A stretch of 64,000 nucleotides of DNA from positions 2,976,001 through 3,040,000 of the forward strand of contig NZ_JAJEJP010000002.1 of the NCBI RefSeq assembly GCF_021390495.1. The letters are read 5' to 3'. The notes below the pieces were generated by a model. The model saw only the letters and a list, made by a program, of their open reading frames with translations. It did not search any database and was not told where the DNA came from. This document shows, piece by piece, positions 44,603-53,100 of the stretch (its first letter is position 1; each line of letters begins with the position of its first letter). The stretch comes from Paraburkholderia sp. ZP32-5 (lineage in GTDB: Bacteria > Pseudomonadota > Gammaproteobacteria > Burkholderiales > Burkholderiaceae). Both the position numbers and the translations under genes were made by a program.

Positions 44603-44973
44603 GAGATGGCGTGCCGTTCGGCGGCGGAAATTTTTAATAGGTCACCCGGCAAAGCAGACATTCTTCCTTACCCGTCATAAACGCCTCCCTGTATTTGTGA
44701 GTTGGCAGCGGTCACTCGTCTACGAGCGACAACGTATTGCGCGCACTGCCCGTCGCAACAAAGCAGAACCCGCACTAACCCATCAACCTACCGCCCAACA
44801 AGACCCAGTGAAATAGGCAATGGCTGAAAGTACTCAACCGCGCCCCAGAAAAAGCGTCGATGAACGAAAAAAAAGCCGCTCCCACAAAAAACGGGAACGG
44901 CCTTTTCCTACTGCAACACTGCTTACAAAACTCGGCGCCCGACTAACTCAGTCCAAAGCGCCCGGCAGGAATA
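44603..44973. other. Intergenic region between the accessory block and the sugar operon
   Basis: Contains the terminator at 44871-44907. Short frames here lack support. Confidence 0.5.
44871..44907 (-). terminator. Terminator of the sugar-catabolic operon
   Basis: AAAAGCCGCTCCC at 44873-44885 pairs imperfectly with GGGAACGGCCTTTT at 44893-44906, with A-rich and T-rich ends. On the minus strand it follows the FAH-family gene (stop at 44974) and ends in a T-run, fitting an intrinsic terminator for the whole leftward operon. Confidence 0.7.
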
Positions 44974-45822
44974 TCACTCCGCCGCATAAGTCCTCTGCGT
45001 CTGCTCCCCCAACCCTTCAATCCCAAGACGCACCGTCTGCCCCGGCTTCAGATACACCGCATTAGGCTTAACACCCATCCCAACCCCAGGCGGCGTACCA
45101 GTCGAGATCACATCACCCGGTTGCAGGCTCATGCACTGCGACACATACGACACCAGCTTCGCGACGCCGAACACCATCGTCTTCGTGCTGCCGTTCTGAT
45201 AGCGATGCCCATCCACCTCAAGCCACATGCTCAGGTTCTGCGGATCGGCAACCTCATCACGCGTAACGACCCAAGGGCCGATCGGGCCGAACGTATCGAA
45301 GCCCTTGCCCTTGTCCCACGTGCCGCCGCGCTCGATCTGCCACTCACGCTCCGACACGTCGTTGATCACGCAATAGCCAGCCACATAGTCGAGCGCATTA
45401 GCTTCGTCGACATACTTCGCCGCTTTGCCGATCACCACGCCGAGTTCGACTTCCCAGTCGGTCTTCTTCGAGCCGCGCGGAATTTCGATGTCGTCGTTCG
45501 GGCCTGAAATCGCGCTCGTCCACTTGTTGAAGATCACCGGTTCGGCCGGCACCGGCAGGTTCGATTCCGCCGCGTGATCCGCGTAGTTCAGCCCGATGCA
45601 GATGAACTTGCCGATCCTGGCCACACACGGTCCGATACGCGGATTGCCCTCGACGACCGGCAGCGACGCCGGATCGAGTGCACGCAGTTTCGCGAGGCTT
45701 TCATCGCTCAGCACGGCGCCATCGATATCACCCACCACCTTCGACAGATCGCGAATCTTGCCTTGCGCGTCGAGCAGGCCCGGCTTTTCCTGGCCTTTCG
45801 GCCCATAACGAAGCAGTTTCAT
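44974..45822 (-). CDS. FAH-family 2,4-diketo-3-deoxy-L-fuconate hydrolase
   Basis: A 282-residue fumarylacetoacetate-hydrolase-family enzyme. The family core is visible: FICIGLNYADHAAESN, metal-binding Glu residues in DWEVELGVVIG, an Asp in YCVINDVSEREWQ, and GDVISTGTPPGVGMG. In the oxidative L-fucose pathway this family cleaves 2,4-diketo-3-deoxy-L-fuconate to pyruvate and L-lactate. AAGGAAAG precedes the ATG. It is the last gene of the operon and is followed by a terminator. Family assignment is secure; the substrate rests on the operon. Confidence 0.85.
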   Translation of the reverse strand: MKLLRYGPKGQEKPGLLDAQGKIRDLSKVVGDIDGAVLSDESLAKLRALDPASLPVVEGNPRIGPCVARIGKFICIGLNYADHAAESNLPVPAEPVIFNKWTSAISGPNDDIEIPRGSKKTDWEVELGVVIGKAAKYVDEANALDYVAGYCVINDVSEREWQIERGGTWDKGKGFDTFGPIGPWVVTRDEVADPQNLSMWLEVDGHRYQNGSTKTMVFGVAKLVSYVSQCMSLQPGDVISTGTPPGVGMGVKPNAVYLKPGQTVRLGIEGLGEQTQRTYAAE

Positions 45823-45883
45823 CGTTGCTCTTTCCTTGAGTTCAGTTGTGTTCGGTTTGTCGATCGGATCGGTCAGGATCAGA

Positions 45884-46627
45884 TCAGTTCGACCAGCCGC
45901 CGTCGATCACATGCGCCTGGCCCGTCGTGAACGACGACTCGTCGGACGCCAGATACAGCGCGAGCGCGGCGATCTCGTCCGGCTTGCCGATGCGGCCCAT
46001 CGGTTGACGCGCGACGAACGCGGCCTGCACCGCGTCGAGCGTCGCGCCTTGCGCCTGAGCCTGCGCGGCGATTCGCTGTTCGAGCGACGGAGACGACACC
46101 GTGCCCGGGCAAATCGCGTTACAGCGTACACCACGCGTGACGAAATCCGCGGCAACGGCCTTGGTCAGTCCGATGACCGCGGCTTTCGACGTGCCGTACG
46201 CAAAGCGGTTCGGCACGCCCTTCACGCTCGACGCCGCCGACGACATATTGATGATCGAACCGCCGCCCTTCTCCAGCATGCCCGGCAGGAACGCGCGGAT
46301 CATCCGGTACATCGCCTTCGCGTTCAGGTCGAACGCGAAATCCCAGTCTTCCTCGCTGCATTCGAGGATGTTGCCCGCGTGCACGAAGCCCGCGCAGTTG
46401 AACAGCACGTCGACGGTGCCGACTTCGGCGGCCAGCGCCTTGATCGCCGCACCGTCCAGCACGTCCAGCTTGCGCGCCTCGACCGGCTTGCCGGCCAGTC
46501 CGTCGATGCGGATGTCAGTGGCAATCACGCGCGCGCCTTCGCGCGCGAACAGTTCGGCGGTGGCGAGACCGATGCCTTGTCCCGCCGCGGTGATCAAGGC
46601 CGTTTTGCCGGCCAGTCTTTGTGTCAT
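45884..46627 (-). CDS. SDR, probable 2-keto-3-deoxy-L-fuconate dehydrogenase
   Basis: A 247-residue classical [23 protein letters not shown] holds the cofactor motif (here AAGxGIG), [10 protein letters not shown] the NAG motif, and [20 protein letters not shown] and TSKAAV the catalytic Ser, Tyr and Lys. DIRIDGLAG shows an Asp after the second strand, which favours NAD+ over NADP+. In the L-fucose route this enzyme oxidises 2-keto-3-deoxy-L-fuconate to the 2,4-diketo acid that the FAH-family enzyme splits. It lies 61 bases upstream of that gene. Confidence 0.83.
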   Translation of the reverse strand: MTQRLAGKTALITAAGQGIGLATAELFAREGARVIATDIRIDGLAGKPVEARKLDVLDGAAIKALAAEVGTVDVLFNCAGFVHAGNILECSEEDWDFAFDLNAKAMYRMIRAFLPGMLEKGGGSIINMSSAASSVKGVPNRFAYGTSKAAVIGLTKAVAADFVTRGVRCNAICPGTVSSPSLEQRIAAQAQAQGATLDAVQAAFVARQPMGRIGKPDEIAALALYLASDESSFTTGQAHVIDGGWSN

Positions 46628-46698
46628 CTACGACTCCAGTTGAATGGGCTGCTAACGTTGCAGAGTTATTGCAGAGTTGCCAATTGGCCAGAAACAAA

Positions 46699-47529
46699 TC
46701 AAAGCCGGTAAAACGCGGCGGCGTTATCGCCGAATACCGCATCGCGCTCGGCGTCGTTCAACGAGCCGAGCAGCGTGCTCGCCACCGAATGCCACAGCAG
46801 ATAGTCGCCGTTCAGTTCGAGCACGGGCCAGTCGCTGCCCCACATCAGCCGCGCGGGACCGAACGCATTCAATAGATGCTCGACGTACGGCCGCAGCGTG
46901 TCTTCGGTCCAGCCAGGCGCCGCCTCGGTCGCGAGGCCCGACAGCTTGCAATGCACCTGCGGCAGCGCGGCGAGCCGCCTGATCGCATCGGCCCACACCT
47001 GATAGCCCGCGTGGCCGTAACGGATCTGCGGCTTCGCGCCATGATCGACGACGATGCGCAGCACCGGAAAGCGCCGCGCGAAGATTTCGACGTACTCGAC
47101 GTGGCGCGCGTAGATCAGCGCATCGAACGCGAGGTCGTGGGCGATCAACGCGTCGATTGCCGGCGCAAGTTCGGGGTTGGCGATCCAGCCGTCATCGGGG
47201 ATGTCCTGCAGCATCGGTCGCACGCCCTTGAATTTCGGCTCGCGCGCGAGCGTCTCGATCAACTCGGGCGCGGTCGGCAGCAGTAGCGGCACCCAGCCGA
47301 CCACGCCCGCAATCGATGGCTCGTGCCGCGCGATGTCGAGCAGATAGCGGGTTTCGTCGAGCGTCGGCGCCGCCTGCACGACCACGGTCCGCTCGATGCC
47401 CGCCTGCTCGCGCAGCGGCTGCAGATCGGCGGGGCCGAACGGCCGGTAGAGGATGGTCAGCTCGGGCGTCAGCCACTCGTAATCGCCTCGCGCGGGGTCC
47501 CAATAGTGCTGGTGAGCGTCGATCGCCAT
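46699..47529 (-). CDS. Amidohydrolase-family L-fucono-1,5-lactonase
   Basis: A 276-residue amidohydrolase-2 family enzyme. It starts MAIDAHQHYWDP at 47529, with the HxH metal motif; RIVVDHGAKP carries the next His-containing strand, and MWGSDWPVLEL the terminal Asp. This subgroup hydrolyses sugar lactones such as L-fucono-1,5-lactone and L-rhamnono-lactone. The start overlaps nothing and lies 7 bases after the aldo/keto reductase stop, with GAGGA placed inside that gene's end. It would open the lactone made by the reductase. Confidence 0.85.
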   Translation of the reverse strand: MAIDAHQHYWDPARGDYEWLTPELTILYRPFGPADLQPLREQAGIERTVVVQAAPTLDETRYLLDIARHEPSIAGVVGWVPLLLPTAPELIETLAREPKFKGVRPMLQDIPDDGWIANPELAPAIDALIAHDLAFDALIYARHVEYVEIFARRFPVLRIVVDHGAKPQIRYGHAGYQVWADAIRRLAALPQVHCKLSGLATEAAPGWTEDTLRPYVEHLLNAFGPARLMWGSDWPVLELNGDYLLWHSVASTLLGSLNDAERDAVFGDNAAAFYRL

Positions 47530-47536
47530 GGTCGGA

Positions 47537-48577
47537 TCAATCCTCGGGAGCGGGCGCGCGAACGTCGAGCAGGCCGGCTTCGCGCAACGCGGACCACAGC
47601 GCGGCGGGAATCGGCAACTCGAACGACGCGACGTTCTCGCGCAATTCGTCGGCACTGCGCGCGCCGGTCAGCACGGTGGCGACCGCCGGATGCGCATACG
47701 GAAACTGCAACGCGGCGGCGGCGAGCGGCACGCCATGTTCGCGGCATACCGACTCCAGACGCGCAACGCGCTCGATCACCTCGGCCGGCGCCGCGCCGTA
47801 GTTGAACTTCAGATCGCCCGCGACACCACGCGCCAGAATGCCCGAATTGAACGCGCCGCCTAACAGGATGCTGACGCCGCGCGCCTCGCAGGCGGGCAGC
47901 AGGTCGTCGAGGGTGCTCTGCTCGAGCAGCGTATAACGGCCGGCGAGTAACGCGCAATCGATATCGAACTCGGCCAGCGCGTCGAGAATGACCGCGCCTT
48001 CATTGACGCCGAGACCGACCGCCTTGATCGCGCCGCTCGAACGCAACCGTTCCAGCGCGCGAAAGCCGCCGCCTTCGGTCAGTTGCCGCCAGTAGTGCGG
48101 ATGCTGGTCGCCATGCGTAACACGGCCGATGTCATGCACGAGCAGGATGTCGATATCGACGATGCCGAGGCGCTGCTGGCTGTCCTCGAACGAACGCAGA
48201 ATGCCGTCGTGCGTGTAGTCGTAGATCGCTTCGAACGGCAGCGGATTCTGCCAGCCTTCGCGGTCGTCGAACGGCGACGTGCGCGGCACGAAGCGGCGGC
48301 CGACCTTGGTGGACAGCACGTAGTCGCCGCGCGGATAGTGGCGCAGCGCGGCACCGAGCCGATGCTCGGCTTTCGTGCAGCCGTAGTGTGGCGCGGTGTC
48401 GAAGTAGCGCACGCCCGCGTCCCATGCGGCGGCGATCGTCGCGTGGGCCTCCTCGTCGGACAGGTCGCGGTACAGGCCGCCGAGCGGCGCGGTGCCGAGA
48501 CTCAATCCGCTCACCTCCAGCGCGCCGCGGCCGATGCGGCGCCGCTGCCCGATCTTCGATCCGGTCGATGCCGTCAT
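47537..48577 (-). CDS. Aldo/keto reductase, probable L-fucose dehydrogenase
   Basis: Protein of about 346 residues of the aldo/keto reductase superfamily, in the D-threo-aldose (L-fucose) 1-dehydrogenase group. Core residues are in AGVRYFDTAPHYGCTKAEHR (Asp and Tyr of the catalytic tetrad), VLSTKVGR (Lys) and DILLVHDIGR (His). It would oxidise the sugar at C1 to the 1,5-lactone with NAD(P)+. I choose the ATG at 48577, nine bases after GGAG; starts at 48592 and 48613 are also possible. Next in the operon comes the lactonase. Confidence 0.83.
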   Translation of the reverse strand: MTASTGSKIGQRRRIGRGALEVSGLSLGTAPLGGLYRDLSDEEAHATIAAAWDAGVRYFDTAPHYGCTKAEHRLGAALRHYPRGDYVLSTKVGRRFVPRTSPFDDREGWQNPLPFEAIYDYTHDGILRSFEDSQQRLGIVDIDILLVHDIGRVTHGDQHPHYWRQLTEGGGFRALERLRSSGAIKAVGLGVNEGAVILDALAEFDIDCALLAGRYTLLEQSTLDDLLPACEARGVSILLGGAFNSGILARGVAGDLKFNYGAAPAEVIERVARLESVCREHGVPLAAAALQFPYAHPAVATVLTGARSADELRENVASFELPIPAALWSALREAGLLDVRAPAPED

Positions 48578-48706
48578 TGAGGGCGTCTCCATGTTTTCTC
48601 GTGTTTTTACCATGCGCGGGCGGGATTTGCTTTCGGCATGGCTCGTGGGATGGTCTGGTGCGCGCTGCGGCCGTGCGATTAAGTCACGCGCACGGCCCCG
48701 CGTTGC

Positions 48707-50029
48707 TCACTGCTGCGCGAGCGTCGCAACCCTCTGCCCCGCGGCTACGTTCGACGGCAAGCACGCAGGTCCGACGGGCTCGAAGGTTTTGTAAGTCAGG
48801 ATGAACTCCTGATGCCCGAGCGATTCCGACTTCGACGCCGCGCCCAACGACACGGCAACGGTCCGCTCGAACACCTCGCGGCCCACTTCATCGAGCGTGC
48901 CGCGCCCTTCGAGAATGCGCCCCGCGTCGACATCCATATCGCCCGACAGGTTGCGGTAAGTCGCCGGATTCGCGCACACCTTGATGACCGGCGAAATCGC
49001 CGAGCCGACCACTGAGCCGCGCCCCGTCGTGAACAGCACCACATGCGCGCCGCACGCGATCAGCTCGCCGATCTCCGCGTTATCGCTGATATTCGGAAAG
49101 CCGAAACGCGGTTCGCCGTCGGGCACCACGTCGAGCAGATAGAGGCCGCCGGTCGGCGGAATATCGCCCGGCTTGATGATGCCGACGATCGGCGACGCGC
49201 CGCTTTTCGCATATGCGCCGAGCGACTTTTCCTCCTGCGTCGTCAGGCCGCCATCCGCATTGCCGACCGCGAAACTGCCGTGGCCGAGAATCGAGTAATA
49301 GCGCGCTGCCTTCGCGACGCACGCGACGATTTCATCGCCGAGTTCCGGCCGCGCCGCGCGCGACTTCATATGGAACTCGCAGCCCACCAGTTCGCCGGTT
49401 TCCTCGAAGATGCACGCCGCGCCCGCGTCGATCAGATGATCGAACGCGCGGCCCACGGCCGGGTTTGCGGTGATGCCGCTGGTGCCGTCCGAACCGCCGC
49501 AGATCGTCGCGACCACCAGTTCGCTCAGCGCCATCGGCACCTTGCGTTGCGCGGCGAGTTGTTCACGCGCGCCGCGCACCCAGTCGACGCCGTATTGAAT
49601 CGTGCTGCGCGTGCCGCCCTTTTCCTGGATCGTCAGCACCTCGACCGGGCGGCCGCTCGCGCGCACCACGTCCACCAGATAGTGCTTGTTCATGCTTTCG
49701 CAGCCGAGCGATACGAACAGCACCGCGCCGACATTCGGATGCGTGGTCAGACGCTCCAGCATCTTCTCCGCGTACTCGTTCGGATAGCAGCCGGGAAAGC
49801 CGATCAGATGCACCGGCGGTTCGCGCTCGGCGGTGGGGTCGTCGAATGCATCGAGCGGTTCGCGAAACTGCGTGACGATTTCGCGCGCCACGTGATGCGC
49901 GCATTCGACCAGATAGGCGACCGCGACCACGTTGCGGATGCCCCTGCGGCCGTCGCTGCGCAGATAGCCTTGCAGCATCGGCTGCTGCATCGCGCTGGCG
50001 ATGGCGCTTGTTGCGGAGATGTCAGTCAT
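48707..50029 (-). CDS. UxaA-family dehydratase, large (catalytic) subunit
   Basis: A 440-residue protein of the UxaA/GarD (altronate/galactarate dehydratase) C-terminal family. It begins with a SDGRRGIRN stretch, has cysteines placed like iron-sulfur ligands (GFPGCYPNE, LGCESMN) and the late VICGGSDGTSGITANPAVG-type signature (ATICGGSDGTSG). These enzymes dehydrate sugar acids to 2-keto-3-deoxy acids with an Fe/Fe-S centre. In context it would act on L-fuconate. Its ATG lies inside the end of the small-subunit gene with an 8-base overlap (50022-50029), so the two are translationally coupled. Confidence 0.85.
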   Translation of the reverse strand: MTDISATSAIASAMQQPMLQGYLRSDGRRGIRNVVAVAYLVECAHHVAREIVTQFREPLDAFDDPTAEREPPVHLIGFPGCYPNEYAEKMLERLTTHPNVGAVLFVSLGCESMNKHYLVDVVRASGRPVEVLTIQEKGGTRSTIQYGVDWVRGAREQLAAQRKVPMALSELVVATICGGSDGTSGITANPAVGRAFDHLIDAGAACIFEETGELVGCEFHMKSRAARPELGDEIVACVAKAARYYSILGHGSFAVGNADGGLTTQEEKSLGAYAKSGASPIVGIIKPGDIPPTGGLYLLDVVPDGEPRFGFPNISDNAEIGELIACGAHVVLFTTGRGSVVGSAISPVIKVCANPATYRNLSGDMDVDAGRILEGRGTLDEVGREVFERTVAVSLGAASKSESLGHQEFILTYKTFEPVGPACLPSNVAAGQRVATLAQQ

Positions 50030-50366
50030 GATCGTGTCGGTGATGAACGAACTCGTGGCCCGCGTCGTGCGTGTAAGTGGGCAGGTAGTCGCTCGCGAGG
50101 TTGTGCGTATGCAGATGCTCGCCGCGTGCCACCGCTGCGGTGACGTGGCCGATCGACGCGCCGTAGCGCAGCACCTTGTCGTCCCGCGCCAAGTCCCGGC
50201 GCGCCACCTTGTGACCGAGTTCGATGGTCTTCGCGAGCGTCACGCGCTCGCCTTCGATGTCGACCTGCATGCCCGCCGCGAGCCGCGCCGCCGCGATCAG
50301 GCAGTTATCGGCGGGGCTCAGCAGGATCAGGCGCGGGTCGGTCGGCAATGAATGCAAGGGATGCAT
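50022..50366 (-). CDS. UxaA-family dehydratase, small (SAF) subunit
   Basis: A 114-residue SAF domain, the N-terminal part of the altronate dehydratase UxaA, here a separate chain. LILLSPADNCLIAAARLAAG and the KTIELGHKVARRDLARDDKV text fit the domain; RYGASIGHVTAAVARGEHLH with VHHRHDHD ends it. It probably binds the sugar acid or closes the active site of the large subunit. The ATG at 50366 is the conservative start; a TTG at 50381 has a better spaced GGAG. The C-terminus overlaps the next gene by 8 bases. Confidence 0.82.
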   Translation of the reverse strand: MHPLHSLPTDPRLILLSPADNCLIAAARLAAGMQVDIEGERVTLAKTIELGHKVARRDLARDDKVLRYGASIGHVTAAVARGEHLHTHNLASDYLPTYTHDAGHEFVHHRHDHD

Positions 50367-50409
50367 TGAATGGCTCGTCAAAGAAGTTCTCCGTCGTGCG
50401 TGCGCAGCA

Positions 50410-51474
50410 TCAGTTCTGGCCTTCGCCGCTGGCAAGCCGCGCCACCATCAGCGAGCCGAGAATGATTGCGCCGTAAATCGCCTGAATCCAGAACGACGGC
50501 ACCTGGGCGAGCGTCAGCAGGTTCTGCACGACGCCGAGCAGCAGCACGCCGGACAGCGCGCCGAGCATCGTGCCCTTGCCGCCATCGAGCGAAATGCCGC
50601 CGATCACCGCCGCCGCGAACACCGTGAAGATCATGCCGTTGCCCTGGTTCGCGTTGATCGCGCCGACATAGCCGGTCACGATCAGGCCGCCAAGCGAAGC
50701 GAGCATGCTACCGAGCACGAACACGCCCCACGTGATGCGCTCGACGCGAATGCCCGCCGCGCGCGCCGCTTCCGGATTGCCGCCGATCGCATACAGCGCG
50801 CGGCCCAGGCGGTGATAACGCAGCATGAACGCGGCGATTGCGAAGGCCACGGCGGCGAGCCATACCGACAACGGCAAGCCGAACACGATCGTCGTCGCGA
50901 GCGTGAAGAACGACGGCGGCATATCGAACAGCGTGCCGCCTTTGGTCGCGCCGACCAGCATGCCGCGCAGCACGATCAGCATCGCCAGCGTGACGATGAA
51001 TGCATTCAGCCGCAAACGTACGACCAGAAAGCCGTTGATCAGGCCGATCACCGCGCCGACCACGACGATCGCGAGCAGCCCCGCCGCCGCCGGCCATTGC
51101 GTGCCGAAGCCCGCGGACGCGGCCGGCATCACCAGCATCGCACCCACGGCCGGCGCGATACCAACCGTCGATTCGAGCGACAGGTCGAACTTGCCAGTCA
51201 GCACGATCAACGATTCCGCGAGCACGACGAGCGCGAGCGCCGCCGACGCACCAAGCACGCTGATCAGATTCGCGCGCGTCAGAAAGCTCGGGCTCACGAA
51301 TGCGCCGATCACGATCAGCAACGCGAGCGCGGGGACGAGTGCGAGGTCGCGAAGCCGCGCGAGTTCGAAGCGAGCACGTTTGCCACGCGTCGCCGTCGCG
51401 GCAACGTTCGACGCGCCCTGTTGCGACTGGGCCACCGCCGCGCCGAACGCGGGGGTGGGCACACTATTCTTCAT
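50410..51474 (-). CDS. ABC sugar permease (RbsC type)
   Basis: A 354-residue inner-membrane permease with eight to ten hydrophobic helices and the family loop AIGGNPEAARAAGIRVERI that contacts the ATPase. LNAFIVTLAMLIVLRGML and GGISLDGGKGTMLGALSGV are typical of RbsC/AraH/XylH permeases. The start at 51474 (AAGGAG upstream) overlaps the ATPase end by 11 bases, showing translational coupling. It forms the membrane pore for the sugar captured by the binding protein. Confidence 0.9.
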   Translation of the reverse strand: MKNSVPTPAFGAAVAQSQQGASNVAATATRGKRARFELARLRDLALVPALALLIVIGAFVSPSFLTRANLISVLGASAALALVVLAESLIVLTGKFDLSLESTVGIAPAVGAMLVMPAASAGFGTQWPAAAGLLAIVVVGAVIGLINGFLVVRLRLNAFIVTLAMLIVLRGMLVGATKGGTLFDMPPSFFTLATTIVFGLPLSVWLAAVAFAIAAFMLRYHRLGRALYAIGGNPEAARAAGIRVERITWGVFVLGSMLASLGGLIVTGYVGAINANQGNGMIFTVFAAAVIGGISLDGGKGTMLGALSGVLLLGVVQNLLTLAQVPSFWIQAIYGAIILGSLMVARLASGEGQN

Positions 51475-53092
51475 GGAGACTGACTCCTTCAACGGATGCG
51501 ATCAGATCGTGGTCCTGCCAACCGGCGGGAAATTCGGCCGCGACGCGGCCACGGAACATCACGAGCACGCGGTCGCAGGTGCGCAGATCGTCGAGCTCGC
51601 CGGACACGACCAGCACGGCCTTGCCCTCTTCGCGCACGCGATCCACGACGGACAGCAATGCTTCTTTGGATTTCACGTCGACGCCGGCAGTGGGGTCGAT
51701 CAGCACCAGCACGTTGGGATCGGTGGCAAGCGCACGCGCCATCACCACCTTCTGCTGATTGCCGCCCGATAGCCCCGACACCACATGCTCGGGGCCCTGC
51801 GCAACGATGCCGAGCGCGTCGATCATCCGGCGGCCGAATGCGTTCTTCTTCGCGGGCGGCGCGATGCCGAACTTGCCGAGCAGGCGCGCGATCGTCATCG
51901 ACGCGTTTTCCGCGACCGATTGCGTCAGCACGAGCCCTTCGTGATGCCGGTCCTTCGGCACGCAACCGATGCCGTGCGCAAGCGCGGCGGGCACGTCCCC
52001 CGGCGGCAGCGTCTTGCCGTCGACGCGGATCGCGCCGCGCTTCGCCGCGCGCAAACCGGCGATCGCCTCGGCGACGCTGGTGCGGCCGCTGCTCGTCGCG
52101 CCGGTCAGGCCAACTACCTCGCCGCGCCTGACGGTGAACGACACGTCTTCGTAATCGGCGCCGGCCAGCGCGTCGACTTGCAGCGCGACCGGCGTGTCAG
52201 AGGGCAATGCAGCGCGCGACGCCGCATCGTTCACCGCAAGGCCGCCGCGTTCTCCGGTCATCGCTTCGATCAACTGCTCGCGCGGCAACGCCGATACCGG
52301 CGCGCTGACGATATGCCGCGCGTCGCGCAGCACCGTGACGGCCTGGCAGATCTCGTACACCTCCTGCAGATGGTGCGAGATAAACAGGAACGTCACGCCT
52401 TCACGCTGCAATTCACGGATGCGCGTGAATAGCCGCTTGATTTCATCGCCGTCGAGTTGCGCGGTCGGCTCGTCGAGGATGATGAAACGCGCGCCATACG
52501 ACAGCGCCCGCGCGATCTCCACCAGTTGACGCGCTTCGACCGTCAGATCGCCGGCGCGCGCATCCTCGCGCACGTCGATCTTCCAGTGATCGAGCAACGC
52601 ACGCGCGTCGCGGCGCATCGCGTGCCAATCGATGATGCCGCCGCGCATCGGCTGCCGGTTGATGAACAGGTTCTCGGCGACGCTCAGCTCGCGGATGATC
52701 GTCGAGTGTTGATACACGCACGCGACGCGCTCGCGCCATGCATCGCGATCCGCGATCGGCGGCGCGGCTTCGCCGCCGAAACGCACCTCGCCGGTATCGG
52801 GCTTGCGCAGGCCGGTGAGAATCGACACCAGCGTCGATTTCCCCGCGCCGTTGCGCCCGACCAGCGCATGCGACTCGCCGGGCATCACGCGCAGGCTCAC
52901 GTCCATGAGCGCCGCGTGCGAGCCGTAACGCTTGCCGACGTCGAGCGCTTCGACGACCGGCGCGAGCGCCTGCGAACCGGCCGCAGGGAGTCCCCGCGGG
53001 GCCGCCGCGGGGGTCCCTGCCGCAGGGAGTCCCCGCGGGGCCGCCGCGGGGGTCCCTTGCGGGGAGATGGGAGCAGAAGACATCTGGCTCAT
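51464..53092 (-). CDS. ABC sugar-transport ATPase (RbsA type), with repeat insertion
   Basis: A 542-residue duplicated ATPase. The first domain has VGRNGAGKSTL (Walker A), a degenerate signature LTVEARQLVEIARALSY and ILDEPTAQLD (Walker B). The second has the weak Walker A GATSSGRTS typical of this family, LSGGNQQKVVMARAL and LIDPTAGVDVKS. Between the start and the first domain lies a low-complexity stretch with two copies of a 13-residue unit, GTPAAAPRGLPAA, encoded by the 39-base repeat at 52981-53056. The ATG at 53092 is 8 bases after the binding-protein stop. Confidence 0.9.
   Translation of the reverse strand: MSQMSSAPISPQGTPAAAPRGLPAAGTPAAAPRGLPAAGSQALAPVVEALDVGKRYGSHAALMDVSLRVMPGESHALVGRNGAGKSTLVSILTGLRKPDTGEVRFGGEAAPPIADRDAWRERVACVYQHSTIIRELSVAENLFINRQPMRGGIIDWHAMRRDARALLDHWKIDVREDARAGDLTVEARQLVEIARALSYGARFIILDEPTAQLDGDEIKRLFTRIRELQREGVTFLFISHHLQEVYEICQAVTVLRDARHIVSAPVSALPREQLIEAMTGERGGLAVNDAASRAALPSDTPVALQVDALAGADYEDVSFTVRRGEVVGLTGATSSGRTSVAEAIAGLRAAKRGAIRVDGKTLPPGDVPAALAHGIGCVPKDRHHEGLVLTQSVAENASMTIARLLGKFGIAPPAKKNAFGRRMIDALGIVAQGPEHVVSGLSGGNQQKVVMARALATDPNVLVLIDPTAGVDVKSKEALLSVVDRVREEGKAVLVVSGELDDLRTCDRVLVMFRGRVAAEFPAGWQDHDLIASVEGVSLHEE
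52981..53056. repeat. 39-bp GC-rich tandem repeat (about two copies) inside the ATPase gene
   Basis: Unit 1 is 52981-53019 and unit 2 is 53020-53056. Each unit is itself an imperfect palindrome around CCCCGCGGGG. The unit length is a multiple of three, so the frame is kept and each copy adds 13 residues to the region before the first ATPase domain. Confidence 0.85.
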
Positions 53093-53100
53093 TGAAGCGC

